Source: Candidatus Bathyarchaeota archaeon
Lineage (GTDB): Archaea > Thermoproteota > Bathyarchaeia > Bathyarchaeales > Bathycorpusculaceae
NCBI GenBank assembly: GCA_030672945.1
Contig: DAOVFL010000048.1
Span: 1 to 7,006 of the forward strand
DNA length: 7,006 nt
Direction: 5' to 3'
Shown here: in pieces, positions 1 through 5,940 of the stretch
Layout: the number at the start of each line of letters is the position of its first letter
Position numbering within the stretch: position 1 is the first letter of the stretch
The notes under the pieces: model-generated
What the model saw: the letters and a program-made list of their open reading frames with translations, nothing else
The model's database searches: none
Told to the model about the DNA's origin: nothing
Made by a program: the position numbers and the translations under genes

Positions 1-1
1 T

Positions 2-98
2 TGGTGCTCCGGCCGGGATTCGAACCCGGGTCCGCGGCTTTCTTCCACTGTTTTGTGTCGAGAGGCCGCAATACTTGACCGGACTATACTACCGGAGC
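2..98 (-). tRNA. tRNA-Glu (anticodon CTC) with a 19-nt intron
   Basis: Read on the minus strand, the ends form a seven-base acceptor stem (GCTCCGG with CCGGAGC), followed by A73 and an encoded CCA (positions 4-2). The T arm is CCGGG-TTCGAAT-CCCGG and the anticodon stem is GCGGC/GCCGC. The D arm is weaker, with two G-U end pairs. The anticodon CTC lies at 62-60 after the usual U33, so it reads GAG (Glu). The overall sequence follows the archaeal tRNA-Glu pattern. The anticodon loop is interrupted after G37 by 19 bases (58-40), leaving A38 at 39. The intron can form a short CAC/GTG hairpin flanked by CGA and AAA bulges, which is a bulge-helix-bulge layout for the archaeal splicing endonuclease; the four-base central helix is imperfect. 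The mature tRNA would be about 75 nt before CCA. Confidence 0.95.
40..58 (-). other. Intron of tRNA-Glu at position 37/38
   Basis: These 19 bases separate G37 from A38. Removing them restores a seven-base anticodon loop (C-T-C-T-C-G-A) closed by five G-C/C-G pairs. Candidate bulges are CGA at the 5' splice site and AAA at the 3' site, each cut after the second base, as in canonical archaeal tRNA introns. Confidence 0.85.
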
Positions 99-124
99 TA
101 CAGTTAAAGGAAGGCTTATTTTCT

Positions 125-134
125 GATTTAAACG
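125..134 (-). promoter_or_regulatory. TATA box (box A) of tRNA-Glu
   Basis: The minus strand reads CGTTTAAATC here, centred about 31 bases upstream of the tRNA 5' end. This predicts a transcript start around position 103, a few bases ahead of the mature tRNA. TTTAAA-like boxes at this distance are the usual archaeal tRNA promoter. Confidence 0.6.
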
Positions 135-149
135 TATTTCCTTTAACAT

Positions 150-199
150 CTAGGTCAACGTTATCGTCAACTAGGTCAACGTATTTCAAATTAACCTAG
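150..199. repeat. Direct repeats plus an inverted copy, operator-like or hairpin
   Basis: CTAGGTCAACGT occurs at 150-161 and again at 171-182, a 21-base period (about two helical turns). AACGTATTTC also occurs twice (131-140 and 178-187). The second CTAGGTCAA (171-179) is matched by an inverted TTAACCTAG (191-199), giving a hairpin with eight of nine pairs and an 11-base loop. A T-rich tract follows at 205-217 on the plus strand. It could be a binding site for a regulator of the flanking promoters, or a terminator for a plus-strand transcript, but no upstream plus-strand gene is visible. Confidence 0.5.
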
Positions 200-254
200 T
201 AAATCTTTTTTCTTTTTAGTAATCAGTATTAGAACATAACCTGAATCTTGTCGC

Positions 255-494
255 GTGCGCTGGGGAGGTATACAGAAGCTTATCATTCTTTTTTTCGCAA
301 TCATCACCATAGAAATCATGAGACAAAGATTGATTTACTTAATTCATTTTTCAGGTATAATTGGTTTCTCAGTAGCTGGAATCGCTGGAGCAGTCGTCGG
401 CTTAATAGTCGGAACAGTTTCTACTCTCTTTTACAAGTTCAAACTGCATGAAGATAACGTCTCAAAGAGATACTGGAATGATCTTTGGCAATAA
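255..494 (+). CDS. Possible small membrane protein, unknown function
   Basis: This is a weakly supported 79-codon ORF starting at GTG. The predicted product has a hydrophobic stretch at residues 9-21 and a longer Gly/Ala/Val-rich helix at about 34-57, with glycine spacing typical of a membrane helix. A charged 20-residue tail (FKLHEDNVSK...) follows. The amino-acid make-up looks more like a real membrane protein than a shadow frame, and nothing overlaps it. A good Shine-Dalgarno-like GGGGAGGT lies inside the reading frame at 261-268, but no ATG, GTG or TTG follows at a useful distance; the next start is ATG 318, which would remove the first helix. No family recognised. It is the only candidate gene in the stretch 99-615; the remaining bases up to 590 hold nothing else that I can identify. 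Confidence 0.35.
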   Translation: MRWGGIQKLIILFFAIITIEIMRQRLIYLIHFSGIIGFSVAGIAGAVVGLIVGTVSTLFYKFKLHEDNVSKRYWNDLWQ

Positions 495-593
495 AACATG
501 CAAGTTCCAAGAAATTCTCAGTTTTTCTTTCTATACTACTACAATATCCGCAACCAACACGTTACGGTGACAGCTGACACGAACGCACATATC

Positions 594-604
594 AAAGAAA
601 AAAT
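594..604 (-). terminator. T-run terminator of the chaperonin gene
   Basis: On the minus strand, starting 12 bases after the chaperonin stop codon, the sequence reads ATTTTTTCTTT. Archaeal RNA polymerase stops at such T runs without needing a hairpin. Confidence 0.5.
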
Positions 605-615
605 GGGGTGTGTTT

Positions 616-2259
616 TTAGTATTCTTCGCTTCCAGGTCCACCTGGAGGTCCCGCTGGTTCCTTTGGTCTTGTTGACGCTATTACATCGTCGATGCGTAGT
701 ATCATTGATGCTGATTCCGCGGCTGATTTCATTGCTTGTTCTTTAACGACCAGTGGTTCAATCACTCCGTTCTCTCTCATGTTCTCAACTTTGCCCGTGA
801 AGACGTTTATTCCCATGTCTTTCCCATCTGTTTTTTCATGAGCAGCTTTTAATTCGACAATAATGTCTATTGATTCTAGTCCAGCGTTTTCAGCCAGGGT
901 TTTTGGTATGACCTCAACTGCGTCGGCAAATGCTTCTATTGCTAGTTGTTCTCTTCCTCCGATTTTTGTGGAGTAGTTTCGCAGTTCCTTTGCTACTTCA
1001 ACTTCTACTGCACCGCCGCCTGTAACTACCTTGTTGGTTTCTATCACGTCTGAAACAACTGACAAGGCATCGTTCATGGCTCTTTCTGCTTCATCTACCA
1101 TTCTTTCCAGTCCAGCTCGGATAAGAATAGCAACTGAGCGAGGGTCTTCACATTTTTCGACGAAAATCATTTTGTCTTCACCTATTTTACGTTCTTCAAC
1201 TATGCCTGCCTTACCCAAATCTTCGAGCCTCAAGTCAGCCAAGTCTGTAACCATTCTTCCTCCTGTAGCTCTTGCTAGCTTCTCCATATCTGATTGTTTC
1301 ACTCTTCTAGCTGCAAGTATTCCCTCTTTTGCTAGAAGGTGCTGCACCATGTCGTCTAAGCCTTTCTGGCAGAAAAGCACACTTGCCCCTGTAGCCTTGA
1401 TTTTTCCAACCATCTCTTTCAGCATTCGTGTTTCTTGATCTAGAAAAGCTTTCATTTGTGTTGGGTCTCGTATTCTTATTTCAGCGCTGATCTCCGTTTT
1501 TTCGATTTCTAATGGGCAGTCGAGTAGGACTATTTTTGCGTTTACCAATTTTTTAGGCATACCTGAGTGAACAGCTTCTTTGTCTATTATTAAACCTTTG
1601 ATAAGTTGAGATTCAAAGAGGCTTTTTCCTTCCTTCTTTATGATCTGTATATTATCTATGTCTGCTACTTTTCTCTCTCCACGTTGCTCAACAATTTGTC
1701 TTACAGCGTTTATTGCTATCTCCGCGAAGTGTTCCTTTGCTGGACCTACTGCTTTGCTACTCATTGATGTTATTGCAACTTTCCTCAGTGTTTCTCGGTC
1801 TTCAATGTTTACTGGTACGGAAATGTTGTTTATGGTTCCCACTGCTTTTTGTACTGCCTTTCGGTAGCCGCTTACTATTACTGTTGGATGTATATTTTGT
1901 TCCAGAAGGGCTTCAGCCTTTTTCAAGAGTTCTCCTGCCAAGACGACGGCTGTTGTCGTTCCGTCACCCACCATATCGTCTTGTGTTTTTGCAATTTCAA
2001 CCATCATTTTACCCGCTGGATGCTCTACGTCCATTTCGCCTAGAATCGCTGCCCCATCATTAGTTATTGTTATGTCCCCTAGACTATCTATGAGCATTTT
2101 ATCCATGCCACGAGGTCCAAGCGTAGTCTTTAATACTTCGCCTATTACACGAGCTGCCATTATGTTGTTTCTTTGAGCTTCCTTTCCTCTGCTTCTTGTT
2201 GTACCTTCTTTAAGGACCAGGACCGGTTGTCCCGATGCGGTTGTTGTTAAGTAAGCCAT
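616..2259 (-). CDS. ths: Thermosome subunit (group II chaperonin)
   Basis: This encodes a 547-residue ATP-dependent cytosolic chaperonin subunit that assembles into double rings with a built-in lid and folds proteins. The length is normal for the family. Equatorial ATP-site motifs are intact: TLGPRGMDKML (about 46-56), TNDGA (about 66-70), GDGTT (98-102), the catalytic Asp in MNDAL (about 397) and VVTGGGAVE (about 411-419). The apical domain with its helical protrusion lies between about 210 and 370. The tail is short and Gly/Pro-rich and ends in GSEEY, rather than the long GGM-type tails of some paralogs. ATG at 2259 is supported by GGAG (2271-2268) eight bases upstream and by a TATA box further up. 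It stands alone as a transcript, with its own promoter and T-run terminator. Which paralog (alpha, beta, gamma) cannot be told from the sequence alone. Confidence 0.98.
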   Translation of the reverse strand: MAYLTTTASGQPVLVLKEGTTRSRGKEAQRNNIMAARVIGEVLKTTLGPRGMDKMLIDSLGDITITNDGAAILGEMDVEHPAGKMMVEIAKTQDDMVGDGTTTAVVLAGELLKKAEALLEQNIHPTVIVSGYRKAVQKAVGTINNISVPVNIEDRETLRKVAITSMSSKAVGPAKEHFAEIAINAVRQIVEQRGERKVADIDNIQIIKKEGKSLFESQLIKGLIIDKEAVHSGMPKKLVNAKIVLLDCPLEIEKTEISAEIRIRDPTQMKAFLDQETRMLKEMVGKIKATGASVLFCQKGLDDMVQHLLAKEGILAARRVKQSDMEKLARATGGRMVTDLADLRLEDLGKAGIVEERKIGEDKMIFVEKCEDPRSVAILIRAGLERMVDEAERAMNDALSVVSDVIETNKVVTGGGAVEVEVAKELRNYSTKIGGREQLAIEAFADAVEVIPKTLAENAGLESIDIIVELKAAHEKTDGKDMGINVFTGKVENMRENGVIEPLVVKEQAMKSAAESASMILRIDDVIASTRPKEPAGPPGGPGSEEY

Positions 2260-2315
2260 ACAATCTTCTCCATTGAATTTAAAATACTAATTCTGAATAA
2301 GCAGAAATGCACTGC

Positions 2316-2329
2316 AATATAAACTTTTA
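2316..2329 (-). promoter_or_regulatory. BRE/TATA promoter of the chaperonin gene
   Basis: The minus strand reads AAAAGTTTATATT, a purine-rich BRE followed by a TATA box. It predicts a transcript start near 2294 and a leader of about 35 bases that includes the GGAG ribosome site. Confidence 0.65.
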
Positions 2330-2392
2330 TTTCTGTTGCAGACGATTTTCAGATGACTGCAAGCAAGGTTGCACACCATCTACTTATTTTTC

Positions 2393-3130
2393 CTATCGAT
2401 CGGCACAGACAGGACATTCAACGTTTCTCTTTACCTCCACAGTTTCGAAAACCATTTCTTCTCCATTTGCAAAAAGCATCCGCCCGACAAGTGGCCTACC
2501 TAACCCGGTGACAAGTTTAACAGTTTCCATAACTTGTAATGAAGCGAATAAAGCTGGGGTGGCGCCTAACACTGGAATTTTTTCCGCTTCCGGCGGATCT
2601 TTCGGAAATATACATCGCAAGCAAGGTCCTTTACCAGGCATTATCGTGGTTATTTGTCCGTGTAGCACGGAGACGCCAGCGTGAATGAACGGTATGTTAT
2701 GTGTTACGCAGTACTCGTTTATTATGAATCTTGTTTTCCAATTGTCCTGTCCATCGATAACTGTGTCAACATCTCCTATTACGTCATACACGTTGTCTTT
2801 AGTGATCTCTGCAGCAACCGCTTTTACTTCGATTTCAGAATTTAATAACTCAAGCTTCTCTTTAGCTACTTTTACCTTGAATCTTCCAACGTCCCTTTGC
2901 CAGCAAAGAACCTGTCGATTTAGATCATTTAGCTCGAATTTTTCATTATCTATGAGAATCATTTTTCCTATACCTGCAGCAGCGAGGTAAATTGATACAG
3001 GGCATCCTAATCCGCCGATGCCTGCTACAGCGACCTTTGTAGCTTTCAGCTGTTTCTGTCCATCTGTTCCCCAACCATGAATCAGCATTTGTCTGTCATA
3101 CCGTTCCAGTTCGGATAATGATAAGCCCAC
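2393..3130 (-). CDS. HesA/MoeB/ThiF family E1-like adenylyltransferase
   Basis: This 245-residue enzyme is of the type that adenylates the C-terminal glycine of a ubiquitin-like sulfur carrier or modifier (MoaD, ThiS, SAMP). It shows the family layout: the RYDRQ arginine segment (10-14), the nucleotide loop GIGGLG (37-42), acidic D61, NRQ (71-73), QDNWKTR (128-134), and a zinc site made by C170/C173 (CLRC) and C239/C242 (CPVC). The segment where ThiF and many MoeB-type proteins carry a cysteine after the first CxxC pair has none: no Cys lies between 173 and 239. It may therefore only adenylate its partner. The GTG start is set by a perfect AGGAGGT (3143-3137) six bases upstream. Likely partners are the two Gly-Gly proteins at 4148-4735. 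Which pathway it serves (molybdopterin, tRNA thiolation or protein modification) is not decided by the sequence. Confidence 0.93.
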   Translation of the reverse strand: MGLSLSELERYDRQMLIHGWGTDGQKQLKATKVAVAGIGGLGCPVSIYLAAAGIGKMILIDNEKFELNDLNRQVLCWQRDVGRFKVKVAKEKLELLNSEIEVKAVAAEITKDNVYDVIGDVDTVIDGQDNWKTRFIINEYCVTHNIPFIHAGVSVLHGQITTIMPGKGPCLRCIFPKDPPEAEKIPVLGATPALFASLQVMETVKLVTGLGRPLVGRMLFANGEEMVFETVEVKRNVECPVCADR

Positions 3131-3167
3131 CTGAAAACCTCCTAGATGTAACTTGGAGTCTTTCGCT

Positions 3168-3195
3168 TATAATTTATTTCTAAAATCAAAAATGC
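3168..3195 (-). promoter_or_regulatory. TATA box of the E1-like gene and T-run ending the MazG-like gene
   Basis: On the minus strand, TTTTTGATTTT (about 3193-3183) lies 29-39 bases past the end of the MazG-like gene and suits transcript termination. Just after it, AAATTATAAG (about 3177-3168) is a TATA-like box placing a start near 3147, a few bases ahead of the AGGAGGT of the E1-like gene. The two minus-strand genes are therefore probably transcribed separately. Confidence 0.45.
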
Positions 3196-3221
3196 TTTTC
3201 TTATGTGTCAACACCCTTGAA

Positions 3222-3536
3222 TCAGTTGCTTTCCAATCTGTGTCCTTCACCGTATTGGTATTGTCTCTTTTTGTTTTTCTCGAGTTTTTTGAGGAACATT
3301 TCGTCCATGTTTATTGTTGAGCAGGCTAATCGACTTGCGTCTAGAACATAGAAGATTACGTCAATAAGTTCTTCGCCTATTACTTCTTCACTTTTGCCTT
3401 TCTTCCAAGCGTCGCTTGCTTCACCTAATTCTATAAAAGCAAAAAGTAGTTTCTTAGGAACATCTTCTGGCTTATTGTAGAATCCCTTCTCCAAAACCAG
3501 CCTCTCGATCTCTTTCTTCATTTCCTCCAGATGCAT
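3222..3536 (-). CDS. MazG-like nucleotide pyrophosphohydrolase
   Basis: This is a small all-alpha protein of 104 residues, of the MazG/dUTPase-like superfamily, which hydrolyses nucleoside triphosphates to monophosphates and pyrophosphate with Mg2+. The metal-binding signature is intact: E36-x-x-E39 in FIELGEAS and E56-x-x-D59 in EELIDV. The C-terminal KLEKNKKRQYQYG segment also fits the basic K-N-K-x-R feature of single-domain MazG-like proteins. I start it at ATG 3536 because GGAGG (about 3551-3547) lies ten bases upstream; extending the frame to 3611 adds 25 residues without family likeness. It is divergent to RNase HI. The substrate cannot be read from the sequence; house-cleaning of non-canonical nucleotides is the usual role. 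Confidence 0.88.
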   Translation of the reverse strand: MHLEEMKKEIERLVLEKGFYNKPEDVPKKLLFAFIELGEASDAWKKGKSEEVIGEELIDVIFYVLDASRLACSTINMDEMFLKKLEKNKKRQYQYGEGHRLESN

Positions 3537-3630
3537 ATCCTTTCCCCCTCCATTTCTAAAGTGTATACTTTTATCTATTTGGACACGAGCAGTTAAGTTC
3601 TTAGTACACACAAATTAAGGTTGAAGAATT
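3537..3630. promoter_or_regulatory. Divergent promoter region, MazG-like / RNase HI
   Basis: This 94-base gap serves two genes read outward. The A/T-rich core GTATACTTTTATCTATTT (3563-3580) can supply TATA-like boxes on both strands. For RNase HI, a weak AAGG (3617-3620) precedes the ATG at 3631. Exact boxes are not clear enough to assign. Confidence 0.4.
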
Positions 3631-4053
3631 ATGAAGTCAGGTTTAAAAGTCTACTCTGATGGCGCTTCTAGAGGTAATCCTGGCCCTTCTGCAATAGCCT
3701 TCATGATTCTAACTGAAAATGGAGAAATCTTGAAGGAACACTCTGAGTGTTTGGGAATAAGAACCAACAATCAAGCTGAGTATGAGGCTTTGATTTCAGC
3801 TCTAAAGTCTACTTTTAAACTGCCTAATCAGAAAGTGGTTTGCCATATGGACACTGAGCTTGTTGTGAAACATCTTAATGGAGAATACCAAGTTAGAAAT
3901 CCTGATCTGAAGATTTTATGGTTGAAAGTGCAAGAGCTGAAGCAAGGTTTTCAGGAAATATCCTTTGTGCATGTTCCAAGGACAGACAGTTATATTCAAA
4001 AGGTTGATCGGTTAGCCAATCAGACTTTAGATAGTGCTGGCTACAAGAGATAA
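3631..4053 (+). CDS. rnhA: Ribonuclease HI
   Basis: This 140-residue type 1 RNase H degrades RNA in RNA-DNA hybrids, for example R-loops and primers. The four acidic catalytic residues can be placed: D10 in YSDGASRGNPGPSA, E50 in TNNQAEYEAL, D74 in HMDTELVV, and D126 in KVDRLAN. The fold elements and length match single-domain archaeal and bacterial RNase HI, with no N-terminal hybrid-binding domain. The basic protrusion is short, as in the archaeal-type enzymes. The ATG start agrees with the conserved first beta strand (LKVYSDG). It is followed by 94 bases to the next gene, so it is probably its own transcript. Confidence 0.96.
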   Translation: MKSGLKVYSDGASRGNPGPSAIAFMILTENGEILKEHSECLGIRTNNQAEYEALISALKSTFKLPNQKVVCHMDTELVVKHLNGEYQVRNPDLKILWLKVQELKQGFQEISFVHVPRTDSYIQKVDRLANQTLDSAGYKR

Positions 4054-4111
4054 GAATAATCTGCTGGCGAGTTATTTTGAACTTGATAATCTTAAAGAAA
4101 ATCAAGCATAA

Positions 4112-4130
4112 CATGTATAGAAGTTTAAAG
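4112..4130 (+). promoter_or_regulatory. TATA-like region of the ubiquitin-like gene pair
   Basis: Two A/T boxes, CATGTATAG (4112-4120) and GTTTAAAG (4123-4130), lie 18-36 bases before ATG 4148. Either would give a leader of only zero to a few bases. No good Shine-Dalgarno sequence precedes the ATG, so the first gene may be read from a leaderless or very short-leader mRNA. Confidence 0.4.
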
Positions 4131-4147
4131 CAGTCGGGTAATAAGCA

Positions 4148-4420
4148 ATGGAAGTTAAGATACGATACCTAACTCATGAGATTGCGAGATTTTTCGGTTC
4201 AACTGTGAAAGTGGAAACCATCCGTCTTTCCAGCGGTGCCAAATATGAAAACCTTTTGAGCATATTTAGGGAGAAGCTAAGGTTTAATGGAAAGGTGGAT
4301 AAAAGATTGCTAGATACTTTCGTTTTTATCTGTGAAGGCAGAGTGCTTCTGAGTATTAGGAATGAATCTTTAGATTCGGATTGCGAAGTTTTGGTTGGGT
4401 ATGCTGATACTGGTGGCTGA
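4148..4420 (+). CDS. MoaD/ThiS-like ubiquitin-fold protein ending in Gly-Gly
   Basis: This is a 90-residue small beta-grasp protein. It opens with a first strand MEVKIRYLTHEI, has helix residues around ENLLSIFREKL, and ends ...EVLVGYADTGG. The exposed terminal Gly-Gly is the site that E1-like enzymes adenylate in MoaD, ThiS and archaeal SAMP proteins. Sequence likeness to classical MoaD is loose (it lacks the PPVxGG ending), so it may be a modifier or sulfur carrier of a different type. The ATG start is uncontested. Only 21 bases separate it from the next, more typical MoaD-like gene, so the two are probably co-transcribed. The E1-like enzyme at 2393-3130 is the obvious candidate activator, by inference from context. 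Confidence 0.85.
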   Translation: MEVKIRYLTHEIARFFGSTVKVETIRLSSGAKYENLLSIFREKLRFNGKVDKRLLDTFVFICEGRVLLSIRNESLDSDCEVLVGYADTGG

Positions 4421-4441
4421 ATTGTTGGGAAGGCTTAACTG

Positions 4442-4735
4442 TTGAGGGTGCCTGTGCGTTTTTTTGCTTCGTTACGGGAGTTAGTTGGAAAAAAAGTGGA
4501 ATACGTAGAGTTTCAAGACAGTGAAGAGACCACAGTTGAGAAAGTGTTAGAGCGTTTGTCGGATATTTATGGGAAGGAGTTCGTCGAATACGTTTTTGAT
4601 GAGGAAACTGGCGAGATTCAAAGCTTTTTACTGTTGCTTGTAAACGGTAGAAGCATAACTGTACTTGATGAATTGGAAACGAAACTAATAGACGGTGACA
4701 TTTTAGCAATATTACCACCTGTTGGTGGTGGCTGA
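4442..4735 (+). CDS. moaD: MoaD-family sulfur carrier protein
   Basis: This 97-residue beta-grasp protein is of the type that carries a C-terminal thiocarboxylate for molybdopterin synthesis or, in archaea, also serves as a small protein modifier. It begins with VPVRFFASLREL, continues with the helix VEKVLERLSDIYG, then FLLLLVNGRSI, and closes with the family signature DGDILAILPPVGGG. The end has three glycines instead of the usual PPVxGG. I take TTG 4442 as start because GGGAAGG (4427-4433) is eight bases upstream; GTG 4448 or 4454 are alternatives two or four codons in. It lies 21 bases after the first Gly-Gly gene. No moaE is seen in the window, so a molybdopterin role is not confirmed here. 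Confidence 0.92.
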   Translation: MRVPVRFFASLRELVGKKVEYVEFQDSEETTVEKVLERLSDIYGKEFVEYVFDEETGEIQSFLLLLVNGRSITVLDELETKLIDGDILAILPPVGGG

Positions 4736-4852
4736 CTTCTTATCGCGTGTCGAAGGTGTGGTTTTCATCCCTCACTGGAATTTATGCTTATTGAAGAGGA
4801 GTTACACTCGTTGAAGAAGCTTTCAGAATAGCGGACAAACAGAATCTGTTGA

Positions 4853-5125
4853 TTATTTATTTCTAGCCTTATACATCTGAAGGTATCCTTCTGAGTATGG
4901 GAAGAAGCGTTCTTCGTAGATTTTACATGGGAATTCTGAGCAATCTCTCATACAGTAGCCTACTCCTTTTTCAACCACGCACTGAAGGATTAAACAAACA
5001 TGTCCCAAGTTTCTCTTTTGCTCCTTCATCTTCTCTTTAACAACTTCCCCATCGCGCGCGCGGTTGTAATATGAAAGGGTATGAAAATCGTGGTTGTTGC
5101 CCTGGTAGAGGAAAAGCGGAGCTGT
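4853..5125 (-). pseudogene. Cys-rich DUF3795-like ORF lacking a start codon
   Basis: The minus strand reads 90 clean codons ending in TAA. The product has segments such as DFHTLSYYN and a cysteine cluster: HVCLILQC, then EKGVGYC, MRDC and EFPC, giving C-x4-C-x8-C-x3-C-x4-C. This is followed by FFPYSEGYLQMYKAR. The pattern resembles the C-terminal part of DUF3795-type cysteine-rich proteins, whose function is unknown (metal binding is likely from the cysteines). No ATG, GTG or TTG precedes codon 33 (ATG 5029), yet the earlier codons look coding. Immediately upstream in frame stand TAA and TAG (5131-5126). Either the 5' end has been lost and this is a remnant, or a 58-codon gene starts at 5029. 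It is convergent with the MoaD gene. Confidence 0.6.
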
Positions 5126-5236
5126 CTATTACCTTACAACTAAGAAGCCAAGCCTAGAGGATTCAGAATAAGCCAAAAAGGTTCTCACCACGCGGATTTT
5201 GCGCTAAAAAGGATACGATGTTTTCTTGTGAGACTA

Positions 5237-5250
5237 GACTATTTATAACC
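5237..5250. promoter_or_regulatory. Symmetric TATA box, probably of the unknown gene at 5284
   Basis: The plus strand reads GACTATTTATAACC. TATTTATAA (5240-5248) predicts a plus-strand start near 5270, beside the GAGAGG ribosome site (5270-5275) of the next gene. The minus strand reads GGTTATAAATAG, also a good TATA box, facing the DUF3795-like ORF about 115 bases away. It may serve both directions. Confidence 0.5.
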
Positions 5251-5283
5251 TTGTGCAAGCATGTGTTTTGAGAGGCACCTATT

Positions 5284-5890
5284 TTGAAAAAAGAGGTTTA
5301 TCTCGTGACAAAAAAGGGAGTACGAGGGTTGTCAACGGAAACTAGCGTGGTTTAAAAGGCACAAAAGGGATATCTATTACAACGTTTTTGGGTTCTTTGC
5401 GGGAAGTCACACGTCCTATCACCAAGATGGGAAAATTTTCAGAACAAGTCCTGCTTTCAAGAAAGCTGAAAAAGTCGGGAAATATTTGCGGTTTGATGAC
5501 TTCAAGGGATGGCATCAAATGGGGGCGAGTATGATATGGAAGAACTTGTTACTGAAAAGTCCTGTTCTAACGAAACGTGACGGAAAGAAAGCTGTAACAT
5601 TGAAAGAGGTTGATTTGGAAGCATATCCTAGCGAGATCATAAACATTGTTGTTGAGTTTCTTGAACCTAGTAAGCTCGAACTTTTGAAATCTGAGGATGT
5701 TGTCCCGCCTCCAGATGCGACCGTATTTGTAATCGATTCTATAGAACCTTGGATCGTTTTGACAGCCTTGGGACATAAACACAATCTTTTGATAGAGCCC
5801 AAAGGGAGCATTATCACCGTTCATCATTTTAACACTAGATATTCAGTCAACCGTCGAGGAGCCCAAAATCAGTTCGAAGCTTATGGTTAA
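5284..5890 (+). CDS. Unknown protein, gene with an apparent one-base frameshift
   Basis: Codons from TTG 5284 to ACA 5308 read MKKEVYLVT. Removing one A from the run at 5310-5315 joins this to a frame open from 5309 to the TAA at 5890, giving about 201 residues. Without that change the frame from 5309 has no usual start until TTG 5486 (134 residues), although the 59 codons before it look coding (KLAWFKRHK, DIYYNVFGFF, HTSYHQDGKIF). GAGAGG (5270-5275) lies eight bases before TTG 5284 and a TATA box lies at 5240-5248, so both support the upstream start. The protein has a His-containing segment HTSYHQDG (about 42-49) and a later hydrophobic stretch EPWIVLTALGHKHNLLIEPKG. It has no membrane helix and no family that I recognise. 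The frameshift could be a sequencing error, transcript slippage or real decay. Confidence 0.65.
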
Positions 5891-5940
5891 CCGAGCAAGT
5901 CTTAATAGAGCGTGCTAGCTCTCAAGTTTGACTTGCTTGG
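5891..5940. terminator. Hairpin between convergent genes
   Basis: CCGAGCAAGTC (5891-5901) pairs with GACTTGCTTGG (5930-5940), an 11-base stem with one G-T pair. Inside it AGAGC (5907-5911) pairs with GCTCT (5918-5922). The structure begins right after the stop at 5890 and runs into the last codons of the minus-strand gene ending at 5922. It probably acts as a bidirectional terminator or 3'-end structure. Confidence 0.5.

Noticed and set aside
552..592. Imperfect dyad around GTGACAGCTGACAC downstream of the chaperonin gene
   Set aside because: Only three- and four-base stems with a mismatched centre; not distinguishable from chance.
1031..2063. Plus-strand ORFs inside the chaperonin gene
   Set aside because: They are antisense shadows of a well-conserved gene and have no domain-like composition.
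3537..3611. Longer N-terminus for the MazG-like protein
   Set aside because: The extra 25 residues do not resemble the family, and the GGAGG site fits the internal ATG at 3536.
4728..4817. GTG-started ORF overlapping the MoaD stop (begins VADFLSRVEG)
   Set aside because: It is 29 codons long, there is no ribosome site suited to it, and no family likeness. The competing frame with the Cys pair covers the same bases.
5126..5131. Readthrough or pyrrolysine at the TAG before the Cys-rich ORF
   Set aside because: A TAA stop stands directly next to the TAG in the same frame, so TAG decoding alone would not extend the protein.
5310..5316. A-AAA-AAG as a -1 programmed frameshift site
   Set aside because: The heptamer is in the right phase, but a -1 shift leads into a frame that stops within about ten codons. 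The useful junction needs +1 (loss of one A), so a classical -1 event does not explain it.
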